From positions 1 to 5,292 of the forward strand of contig JAUVUO010000102.1 in the NCBI GenBank assembly GCA_030601015.1: a DNA stretch of 5,292 nucleotides, written 5' to 3'. The notes beneath the pieces are model-generated. The model made no database searches. It was not told where the DNA came from and worked only from the letters and a program-made list of their open reading frames with translations. Source of the stretch: Candidatus Omnitrophota bacterium (GTDB taxonomy: Bacteria > Omnitrophota > Gorgyraeia > Duberdicusellales > 4484-171). Positions 1 to 5,103 of this stretch are shown here, piece by piece. The number at the start of each line of letters is the position of its first letter. Position 1 is the first letter of the stretch. Both the position numbers and the translations under genes were made by a program.

Positions 1-18
1 CGGAATTTCGAAATTCCG
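1..18. repeat. 18-bp perfect palindrome at the window edge
   Basis: CGGAATTTCGAAATTCCG reads identically on both strands. It is followed by a CCGGA/TCCGG hairpin with an A5 loop at 31-45. It may continue leftwards out of view, so its full extent is unknown. Read on the minus strand, the 31-45 hairpin is followed by a short T5 run, so it could help end transcription arriving from the operon to the right, but this is weak. Confidence 0.4.
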
Positions 19-157
19 GAGAAAAAGCTGCCGGAAAAAATCCGGTGGATCGGTTTGCAATATATTTTTTTCTATAAAATTCCCATTAATAAATTTATGC
101 AGGATACTTGCAATTAAAGTTTGGAAGTATTTAAATTTCGTATAAAGGCTCGGCAGT

Positions 158-180
158 AAACATGCCCTTCATGTTTTTTT
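158..180 (+). terminator. Possible intrinsic terminator (rightward)
   Basis: AAACATG (158-164) and CATGTTT (170-176) form a 7-bp stem with loop CCCTT, and the T run continues to 180. The shape is that of a Rho-independent terminator for plus-strand transcription, such as a gene ending left of or at the window edge. The stem is AT-rich, with only two G:C pairs, so it would be weak. Confidence 0.4.
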
Positions 181-278
181 GTGGTTTTATGAGAATCTCT
201 CACTCTTTAGGAACTACGTGCCAAAAACTAAGAGGTGTTTTATTTCTTACAATCTCCAATACAATTATCCGTATTCTC

Positions 279-325
279 AAACATCACAAATGTTTGACGT
301 TTCGCTTCGAACATTTGTGATGTTT
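279..325. repeat. Large inverted repeat, possible terminator
   Basis: AAACATCACAAATGTT (279-294) is perfectly complementary to AACATTTGTGATGTTT (310-325). A T.G, G-C and A-T pair extend the stem inward, leaving a 9-base loop. Each arm is itself a small hairpin (AAACAT/ATGTTT on the left), so a cruciform or two separate hairpins are alternatives. On the plus strand a T-rich tail (323-330) follows, giving a rightward terminator look. On the minus strand it lies about 54 bases past the acyl-CoA dehydrogenase stop codon and could also end or protect that transcript, although no clear T run follows on that side. Confidence 0.55.
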
Positions 326-378
326 ATTTTGGCTGCAAAACCGAGGATTAACTTAAAATAAAATTTATTTAATAACCT

Positions 379-1542
379 TTATTTCGCATATTTTTTTATT
401 AAACTAAGAGCTACAATGCTTCGTTGAATCTGATTAGTACCTTCATATATCTGAGTTATCTTAGCATCACGCATAAACTTTTCAACAGGATAATCCCTCA
501 TGTATCCGTATCCGCCATAAATTTGAACGGCATTTGTTGTAACCTCCATCGCAACATCGGAAGCAAAATATTTTGCCGCGGCACTTGCGGCCCCAACATC
601 TTTTACTCCTCTATCTACCATTGAAGCTACATTATAAACCAAACTTCTAGCAGCTTCTATTTTAGTCCCCATATCCGCAATCATCCATTGAATACCTTGG
701 AATGAACTAATCGGTTTATTAAACTGAACTCTTTGATGGGCATATGCAGTTGCTAATTCTAAAGCTCCTTGAGCAATACCCAATGCTTGCGCAGCTACCC
801 CCGGCCTGGACTGATCAAAAGTTTTCATTGTAGCAATAAAACCAGTTCCTTCCCTTCCCCCTAAAAGATTATCTTTATGTACTTTAACATCATTAAAAAT
901 AAGTTCATTTGTCGAAGAAGCGCGAATTCCCATTTTTTCTTCTTTTTTTCCGTAAGTAAAACCTTCTGTGCCCTTTTCAACTATAAATCCTGAAATTCCT
1001 CTAGGGCCTTTATTTTTATTTGTAATAGCAATTACCGTACAAACCCCAGCATCCTCGCCATTCGTGATAAAATGTTTTGTTCCATTTAGAATGTAATAAT
1101 CTCCATCTCTTTTAGCAGTGGTTTTCACAGCTGAGGCATCAGACCCTGCTTCCGGCTCAGTTAAAGCAAAAGCTGCTAAATGTTTACCTACCGCGATATC
1201 CGGTAAATACTTTTTCTTCTGTTCCTCTGTCCCAAATAATAATATAGGAAACATCCCTAAAAAAGAAGCGGCATAAACGGCAGCTACTCCTCCATCAACT
1301 CGAGACAATTCCTCAGCTGCTATACATAAATCCATCAATCCTCCGCCAACACCACCATACTGTTCAGGAACACACAAAGAAAATAAATCTGACTGGGCTA
1401 ACACTTTAATCATTTCTTCAGGAAATTTTTCTTTATCATCAAGCTCTTTAGCTTTAGGCCTTATCTTTTCCTCAGCAACCTTTCTGCATAACTCTCTCAA
1501 CATATTTTGTTCTTCTGTTAGATTATAATCAACAAGAAACAT
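379..1542 (-). CDS. Acyl-CoA dehydrogenase (short/branched-chain type)
   Basis: This is an FAD flavoprotein that introduces the alpha,beta double bond into acyl-CoA (or works in reverse in butyrate-type fermentation) in the cytosol, normally passing electrons to electron-transfer flavoprotein. At 387 residues it has the usual full family length. The N-terminal helical domain begins NLTEEQ (7-12). The first family signature, ALTEPEAGSD, is at 126-135. A beta middle domain follows, then the C-terminal helical domain with the QFNKPI segment (273-278). The second signature runs from Q340 to D359 (IYGGYGYMRDYPVEKFMRD). E367 in IYEGTNQIQR is the position of the catalytic base in short-chain and butyryl-CoA enzymes. 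The start is supported by AAAAAGGAGG (1549-1558) six bases before the ATG; this ribosome site overlaps the stop codon of the upstream acetyltransferase gene. It is the last gene of a three-gene operon. The chain-length preference cannot be read from sequence alone, and no etfAB genes are in view. Confidence 0.95.
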   Translation of the reverse strand: MFLVDYNLTEEQNMLRELCRKVAEEKIRPKAKELDDKEKFPEEMIKVLAQSDLFSLCVPEQYGGVGGGLMDLCIAAEELSRVDGGVAAVYAASFLGMFPILLFGTEEQKKKYLPDIAVGKHLAAFALTEPEAGSDASAVKTTAKRDGDYYILNGTKHFITNGEDAGVCTVIAITNKNKGPRGISGFIVEKGTEGFTYGKKEEKMGIRASSTNELIFNDVKVHKDNLLGGREGTGFIATMKTFDQSRPGVAAQALGIAQGALELATAYAHQRVQFNKPISSFQGIQWMIADMGTKIEAARSLVYNVASMVDRGVKDVGAASAAAKYFASDVAMEVTTNAVQIYGGYGYMRDYPVEKFMRDAKITQIYEGTNQIQRSIVALSLIKKYAK

Positions 1543-1548
1543 TTCATT

Positions 1549-1558
1549 CCTCCTTTTT
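1549..1558 (-). promoter_or_regulatory. Strong Shine-Dalgarno of the acyl-CoA dehydrogenase gene
   Basis: The minus-strand AAAAAGGAGG lies six bases before the ATG at 1542 and overlaps the TAA stop of the acetyltransferase gene. It fixes this start: another ATG five bases upstream is out of frame and too close to the site. It also predicts much stronger translation of this gene than of the acetyltransferase gene before it, which has no such site. Confidence 0.8.
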
Positions 1559-2012
1559 ATTTTAAATTTAATATTACTACCACTTCTTTACAATCAGGAA
1601 AATGTACACAATGAATACAATCACTCCAAACTTTATGAGGAAGATCTTTACGATCACTCCTCTTAAACCCTAAATTCATAAAAAAATCAGGGACATATGT
1701 TAAAGCAAATACTTTTCCTAACCCTAACTCACGAGCATCTTCTATACACTTATTTACGAATTTTTTTCCTATACCTTGACCTTGATATTTTTCAACTATA
1801 CCCAAAGACTTTATTTCACCCAAGGACTCCCATCCTACCACACTAAGAGCACAACAACCAATTATTTCTTCATCTTCTATGAAAACCCAAAAATTTCGTA
1901 AATTCTCATATATATAATTCAAAGAACGTTCTAATACCTTCCCCTTTTTAGCCCAAAAAGTTACAATATTTAGAATATCTTTACTATCTTTAAGTTTGGC
2001 TTTTCTTATCAT
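1557..2012 (-). CDS. ArgA-like GNAT N-acetyltransferase, probable N-acetylglutamate synthase
   Basis: This 151-residue cytosolic GNAT-fold enzyme transfers an acetyl group from acetyl-CoA. The acetyl-CoA pyrophosphate-binding loop is YQGQGIGKK (76-84), preceded by the beta-strand GEIKSLGIV (65-73). The later segments FALTYVPDFFMNLGF (102-116) and LPHKVWSDC (124-132), and the Cys-rich tail CIHCVHFPDC (132-141), resemble the short, stand-alone N-acetylglutamate synthases that lack an amino-acid-kinase domain. The likely reaction is therefore glutamate plus acetyl-CoA to N-acetylglutamate, the first step of arginine synthesis. The substrate is inferred from family resemblance; other amino-acid acetyltransferases are possible. 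Its ATG overlaps the deacylase gene's TGA (ATGA, 2009-2012) and no Shine-Dalgarno sequence precedes it, so translation is probably coupled to the upstream gene. No other arginine gene is nearby. Confidence 0.85.
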   Translation of the reverse strand: MIRKAKLKDSKDILNIVTFWAKKGKVLERSLNYIYENLRNFWVFIEDEEIIGCCALSVVGWESLGEIKSLGIVEKYQGQGIGKKFVNKCIEDARELGLGKVFALTYVPDFFMNLGFKRSDRKDLPHKVWSDCIHCVHFPDCKEVVVILNLK

Positions 2013-2563
2013 TTAAAAAATAATGCTATACCCGCAAGAAATAACTTTGAATCTATTCCCTTATTCGGTTGGTTTAAACTGCAATTAGAAAGATGACGAG
2101 CTCGGTATTCACAACTCACCGCTACATTTTCTTTAATAAAATAATGAAACCCTATCCCCGCTTGAGGAAGGAAATTTAATTGCGTCGATTGTTCTTTAGT
2201 ATGTTGCGTCATATAAACGACTCCTACTCCCATTTTTAGATACGATTGAAAATTATCCGTTAAAGGATATGCATATTTAATAAGAAAATTTGTACCGGCC
2301 TCAATATTGACATCCGGTTGAACAACTGTATTTATAAAAGGTTCAACAATAAAATTTAAACTGCTTTTAGGATTAAATTCAATTTTAGAAAACGCCGGTT
2401 TAGCATCAAAATTAAACGATAGAAATAAAGGTATAATTTCATAATTATGTTGCCCATCTAATTCCGAGTCTAAAAAACCGGTAAAAATCTCAATTGCATC
2501 CAAACCTAATGCTGTATTAACTACACTTACGCATAACAGTATACAAAAAAATATCCTTTTCAT
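2009..2563 (-). CDS. PagL-like lipid A 3-O-deacylase / acyloxyacyl hydrolase family outer-membrane protein
   Basis: This is a 184-residue predicted outer-membrane beta-barrel. It starts with a signal peptide: MKR, a hydrophobic core at about 4-18, and probable cleavage after ALG at 20. The body has alternating strand patterns (GTNFLIKYAYPL, YLKMGVGVVYM, GIGFHYFI) and ends in an aromatic-rich strand (LFFK) as barrel proteins do. The segment YRARHLSN (153-160) carries the family's His-x-Ser-Asn (H157, S159, N160), followed by QPNKGID. PagL enzymes use a His-Ser-Glu triad to remove the 3-O-linked acyl chain of lipid A. Here the acid position 14 residues after the His is Asp171 instead of Glu. 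The protein is first in the operon, behind a good promoter, and its start codon directly follows a G8 tract. The family call is fairly firm; activity on lipid A is inferred. Confidence 0.75.
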   Translation of the reverse strand: MKRIFFCILLCVSVVNTALGLDAIEIFTGFLDSELDGQHNYEIIPLFLSFNFDAKPAFSKIEFNPKSSLNFIVEPFINTVVQPDVNIEAGTNFLIKYAYPLTDNFQSYLKMGVGVVYMTQHTKEQSTQLNFLPQAGIGFHYFIKENVAVSCEYRARHLSNCSLNQPNKGIDSKLFLAGIALFFK

Positions 2564-2571
2564 CCCCCCCC
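2564..2571 (-). promoter_or_regulatory. G8 tract acting as ribosome binding site of the deacylase gene
   Basis: Eight consecutive Gs on the minus strand, preceded by TTA, directly abut the ATG at 2561-2563. They form the only Shine-Dalgarno-like sequence (AGGGG...) for this gene. A homopolymer of this length can gain or lose bases during replication. Any change would alter the distance between promoter and start and the spacing of the ribosome site, without changing the reading frame of the protein. Confidence 0.6.
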
Positions 2572-2605
2572 TAATGAATAAATATATCTTTATAGTGAAT
2601 ATAAA

Positions 2606-2634
2606 ATTTTAACCGTATTCCTTTTATCTGTCAA
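2606..2634 (-). promoter_or_regulatory. Sigma-70-type promoter of the deacylase-acetyltransferase-dehydrogenase operon
   Basis: On the minus strand TTGACA (2629-2634, exact consensus) is separated by exactly 17 bases from TAAAAT (2606-2611, five of six consensus positions). The predicted transcription start is near 2599, giving a leader of about 36 bases that ends in the G8 tract. No other promoter of this quality is seen between the three genes, whose junctions overlap or are only 14 bases apart. A single transcript for all three is therefore likely. Confidence 0.7.
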
Positions 2635-2654
2635 CCACTTTAGCTCTGAGGTAT

Positions 2655-2670
2655 GGGCATTTTTTTGCCC
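2655..2670. repeat. GGGCA/TGCCC hairpin with T6 loop
   Basis: GGGCA (2655-2659) and TGCCC (2666-2670) pair around six Ts. The plus strand continues TCTATTTTTC, so a weak rightward terminator is possible. It lies about 20 bases upstream of the operon's -35 box and might instead be a protein-binding site or insulate the promoter. The function is not determined. Confidence 0.35.
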
Positions 2671-2684
2671 TCTATTTTTCGCAC

Positions 2685-2696
2685 TTGTAATTACAA
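2685..2696. repeat. TTGTAATTACAA palindrome, partly repeated at 2843-2854
   Basis: TTGTAATTACAA is a perfect 12-bp palindrome. Eleven of its bases (TGTAATTACAA) recur at 2844-2854, inside the right end of the transposon relic. A shorter form, TGTAATT, occurs on the minus strand at the relic's other end. The copy at 2685 may be a further fragment of the same element. Confidence 0.4.
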
Positions 2697-2779
2697 TTCA
2701 CCGACAATTAAATCCAACGCCGGCATCATTAAACATTGGCATAGATGAAGTAGCTTGGAAAAAACATCAGAAAAATCTC

Positions 2780-2838
2780 GAAGAAAAAAAAAGAAAGAAA
2801 AAAAAAAGAAAAAAGAAAAGGGGTCGAGAAAAGGGGTC
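2780..2838 (+). repeat. Purine tract and tandem 11-base repeat
   Basis: Bases 2780-2823 are 44 consecutive purines on the plus strand, mostly A with single Gs every few bases. They run into GAAAAGGGGTC, which is present twice (2815-2825 and 2828-2838) at a 13-base pitch. The second copy contains the GGGGTC end of the transposon relic, so the first may be a duplicated or slipped copy of that end. Confidence 0.5.
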
Positions 2839-3061
2839 AAATCTGTAATTACAACATTAGATATTTCTTAAATATTTTCTCATAAAATTGGCTATCCTTC
2901 ATTATCCGATAAGAATAGCTTATCGTTTCCACTGACAAATTCATTCTTTTGGAAATATCTACATTTTTATAATTCAAATTCTCTCTACAGTATCTAATTA
3001 CGCTCTCACTCAATAATAATCTTTATCATCAAATAAGCATAATATCAAAATTACAGACCCC
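2833..3061 (-). mobile_element. Decayed REP-associated/IS200-like (Y1) transposon relic with inverted ends
   Basis: The right end reads GGGGTCAAATCTGTAATT on the plus strand (2833-2850). The left end reads GGGGTCTGTAATT on the minus strand (3061-3049) and matches if five bases are deleted. The ends therefore face each other across 229 bp. GGGGTC-plus-pyrimidine/AT ends like these commonly flank stand-alone Y1 transposase genes of the REP-associated type, as I recall them from many genomes. Inside is only the tail of a helix-turn-helix protein. The HUH-Tyr catalytic domain is absent, so the element cannot move by itself and is an internal-deletion derivative. The identity of the element is inferred, not proven. 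Confidence 0.45.
2849..3022 (-). pseudogene. C-terminal remnant of a helix-turn-helix protein, probably a Y1 transposase
   Basis: This is an open minus-strand frame of 57 codons with no plausible start, bounded upstream by a TAA at 3023-3025. It reads LLLSESVIRYCRENLNYKN, then VDISKRMNLSVETISYSYR, then IMKDSQFYEKIFKKYLML. The middle has the spacing of a helix-turn-helix (helix around VDISKRMNL, turn at Ser, recognition helix VETISYSYRIM). REP-associated tyrosine transposases often carry such a DnaA- or Xre-like helix-turn-helix domain after the Y1 catalytic domain, and end in just this way beside the element's terminal sequence. The stop codon here lies within the right-end repeat. Upstream sequence to the left-end repeat is too short (under 40 bases) for the missing domain, so this is a truncated gene. 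Confidence 0.45.
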
Positions 3062-3174
3062 TTATTTGCTCCACACCCCATTATATGGTGATAGCAGCTT
3101 GGATAATCTAATCTCGATTATCTTGGCATACTTTTTTTATATCATATGTTGTTTTTTGTCAACAAATCAAAACG

Positions 3175-5103
3175 TCAAACAATGTCCCCTTCTCCTCTTA
3201 TAGAAATTCTTTTTTGGGTTAATAAAGAAACTACGATTAAAGTTATAAAACTCAATGGAATAGAAACTATCCCCGGATTACTAAACGGGATTAACGCAGT
3301 CGAAGGATCCAATCCATATCTAGTATACATGCTTGGACTAATCAATATCAATCCTATTGCAGCAAACATACCAACAACGATAGATGAGACAATCCCTGAA
3401 GCTGTGGTTTTTTTCCAAAATAAAACCATTAAAATAGCAGGAAGATTTGCAGAAGCAGCCACTGCGAATGCCCATCCTACTAGAAATGATACATTCATAC
3501 CTTTAAACAAAATCCCCAAAACAATAGCAATAATCCCCACAACAAAAGCAGCAACTTTACCGGCAGATACTTTATGTTTTTCATTTTTAATAATACCCCC
3601 AAACCGATCCATAATATCATGCGCCACAGCCCCTGAAGCGGCTACAATCAGCCCGCTAACCGTTCCTAATACAGTCGCAAAGGCAATTGCCGAAATCATT
3701 GAAAACAAAAATGTTCCAAATGATCGTGCCAAAAGAGGAGCCGACATATTACTGGATGTCACATTTAATACACCACTTGCCATTGCGCCTAATCCCATAA
3801 ATAATGTCAGGATATAAAAAAACCCGATTGCCGCAATCGCTACAATTGTTGATTTACGGGCACATGCAGGTGTCTTAACTGTATAATAACGAATTAAAAT
3901 GTGAGGTAATGCTGCTGTTCCAAAAAATAAAGCAAGCATCAAAGAAATGAAATCTAATTTTTCCAATGGCGTACCTTCAACTTTAAATTTGACTCCCGGA
4001 CGCATAATTTTATTACCCGGCGTTTCGACAGGATAATAAACAGTTACAGAATCACCTCCAGCCTTAAATGTTTCTTGTTTCCATCGTTTAACAATAGTAT
4101 CTTTATTAGAAAAATATGACAAAAATTTAATAGGTCCCACAGGTCCCGTCTTAGCATCATCTCCAGTTTTACCATCAATCATTTCAAGATTTCCATCTTG
4201 CCGCAATTGATTTTCTTTTGAAGCTATTACCCCATTAATAAAATTTTGCCCCTCAACTGTTTTAACTTCTGACTGTGATTCCCTTAACATAAAACTACCA
4301 TCTCGAGATATTTCTTTTAACCACCAATTTTTAATTGCATTTTTCTCAAGTTCCACAAACGTATGTCCACGATAATCAATCTGACGTAAATATTGAAATG
4401 ATGAATTCAAAGGTACTACCTTATCTTTATCTATTAAAATATTAATTGTTTCATATTCATAAAAAGGGACCTTACCATTCTGATTCGGCTCGGCAGTTAA
4501 TCCGCGATTAAACAGTGTGACACAAAGAACTGTTGAAAAAATAATCAATAAACTTCCTTTTAAAAACTGAACATAAGTAGTTGAAGCCATTCCTGCAGTC
4601 CCAACAATCGTAATGACAATCGCCCCCACCATAATAACTCCGGCAAAATGAGGCAAAGCTAAAAGCGGTGTAACTAAAACTCCTGCACCAACCATTTGAG
4701 GAATCAAATAAAACAAAGAAACTACCAATGTACTAATAGCAGCAGCTAAACGAATACCCTTAGAATTAAACTTTGAATCAAGCGCATCCGCAAAAGTATA
4801 TTTCCCTAATCGTTTCACAGGTTCAGCAACAACAAATAATGCAACAACCCAACCTGCTAAATATCCAATCGAATATAAAAAGCCATCATATCCAACTATA
4901 GCAATCATTCCGCAAATCCCTAAGAATGAGGCAGCTGACAAATAATCACCTGCAAAAGCAATTCCATTAACAAACCAATGGATTTCACCACCAGCCGCAA
5001 AATATCCTTTAGCTGATGTAGTTTGTTTTGCAAAATAAAAAGAAAGAAATAAAACAATACCAACAAAAAATATAAATAAAGTCACAGGAAGTAAATCCAT
5101 CAT
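3175..5103 (-). CDS. ActP-type sodium:solute (acetate/monocarboxylate) symporter with large insertion
   Basis: This inner-membrane secondary transporter of the SSS family couples solute uptake to Na+. The 642 residues give about 13 hydrophobic segments, roughly 5-24, 42-70, 75-95, 118-148, 154-172, 180-198, 386-405, 418-440, 462-492, 517-533, 538-562, 568-589 and 610-628. Family motifs are AGDYLSAASFLGI (51-63) and GTAALPHILIRYYTV (395-409), both characteristic of acetate-permease (ActP/YjcG) relatives. E. coli ActP has 549 residues. The excess is a hydrophilic stretch at about 199-385 between the sixth and seventh segments. With the usual N-out topology it would face the periplasm. A DUF485 gene directly upstream, with overlapping stop and start, strongly supports the ActP-like assignment. 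Two successive ATGs (5103 and 5100) are possible starts. AAGGAAGG lies 3 bases before the first and 6 before the second, so the second may be used. The exact substrate (acetate, propionate, pyruvate or another) cannot be read. Confidence 0.9.
   Translation of the reverse strand: MMDLLPVTLFIFFVGIVLFLSFYFAKQTTSAKGYFAAGGEIHWFVNGIAFAGDYLSAASFLGICGMIAIVGYDGFLYSIGYLAGWVVALFVVAEPVKRLGKYTFADALDSKFNSKGIRLAAAISTLVVSLFYLIPQMVGAGVLVTPLLALPHFAGVIMVGAIVITIVGTAGMASTTYVQFLKGSLLIIFSTVLCVTLFNRGLTAEPNQNGKVPFYEYETINILIDKDKVVPLNSSFQYLRQIDYRGHTFVELEKNAIKNWWLKEISRDGSFMLRESQSEVKTVEGQNFINGVIASKENQLRQDGNLEMIDGKTGDDAKTGPVGPIKFLSYFSNKDTIVKRWKQETFKAGGDSVTVYYPVETPGNKIMRPGVKFKVEGTPLEKLDFISLMLALFFGTAALPHILIRYYTVKTPACARKSTIVAIAAIGFFYILTLFMGLGAMASGVLNVTSSNMSAPLLARSFGTFLFSMISAIAFATVLGTVSGLIVAASGAVAHDIMDRFGGIIKNEKHKVSAGKVAAFVVGIIAIVLGILFKGMNVSFLVGWAFAVAASANLPAILMVLFWKKTTASGIVSSIVVGMFAAIGLILISPSMYTRYGLDPSTALIPFSNPGIVSIPLSFITLIVVSLLTQKRISIRGEGDIV

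Larger units (their letters stand above)
1..378. other. Intergenic region left of the acyl-CoA dehydrogenase gene
   Basis: No convincing gene is seen here. Plus frame 1 is open from the window edge to a TAA at 115-117 (38 codons) and plus frame 2 is open to a TAA at 143-145. Either could be the tail of a rightward gene lying outside the window, but nothing in them is recognisable. A 60-codon plus-strand frame at 179-361 runs straight through the large inverted repeat at 279-325 and has no ribosome binding site, so it is not called. The rest is AT-rich and full of small inverted repeats: CACTCTTTAG at 201-210 pairs imperfectly with CTAAGAGGTG at 228-237 and is followed by a T-rich stretch. This suggests a convergent-gene spacer carrying transcription stop signals, or a dispersed non-coding repeat. 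Confidence 0.5.
2564..3174. other. Intergenic region between symporter and deacylase operons
   Basis: These 611 bases hold no intact gene. From left to right they contain the leftward operon promoter (2606-2634), a T-loop hairpin (2655-2670), a 12-bp palindrome (2685-2696), a purine tract with a tandem repeat (2780-2838), a transposon relic (2833-3061), and small inverted repeats just beyond the symporter stop. One of these is GATAATC (3102-3108) with GATTATC (3116-3122), with a T7 run at 3132-3138. No clear intrinsic terminator for the leftward symporter transcript is visible. A plus-strand frame open from 2582 to 2848 has no start codon. Confidence 0.6.

Noticed and set aside
179..361. 60-codon plus-strand open frame
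   Set aside because: It starts within three bases of a T-run hairpin, has no Shine-Dalgarno sequence and translates through the entire 279-325 inverted repeat.
424..624. 66-codon plus-strand open frame
   Set aside because: It is antisense to the conserved C-terminal signature region of the acyl-CoA dehydrogenase and has no independent support.
2582..2848. 88-codon plus-strand open frame ending in a Lys/Arg-rich tail
   Set aside because: It contains no ATG, GTG or TTG codon in frame, overlaps the promoter of the leftward operon, and its basic tail simply reflects the purine tract. Its last part could be a relic of an interrupted gene, but nothing identifies it.
3102..3138. GATAATC/GATTATC hairpin followed by T7 as a terminator
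   Set aside because: The T run starts about 10 bases after the stem and only on the plus strand, where no gene is being ended. It does not suit the leftward symporter transcript.
3148..3163. TGTTG/CAACA inverted repeat just after the symporter stop as its terminator
   Set aside because: The stem is only 5 bp and no T run follows it in the leftward direction.
3146..3817. 223-codon plus-strand open frame
   Set aside because: It lies antisense to the conserved C-terminal half of the symporter, has no ribosome site, and its composition (many Ile, Asn, Pro, Thr) is what the complement of membrane-protein codons gives.
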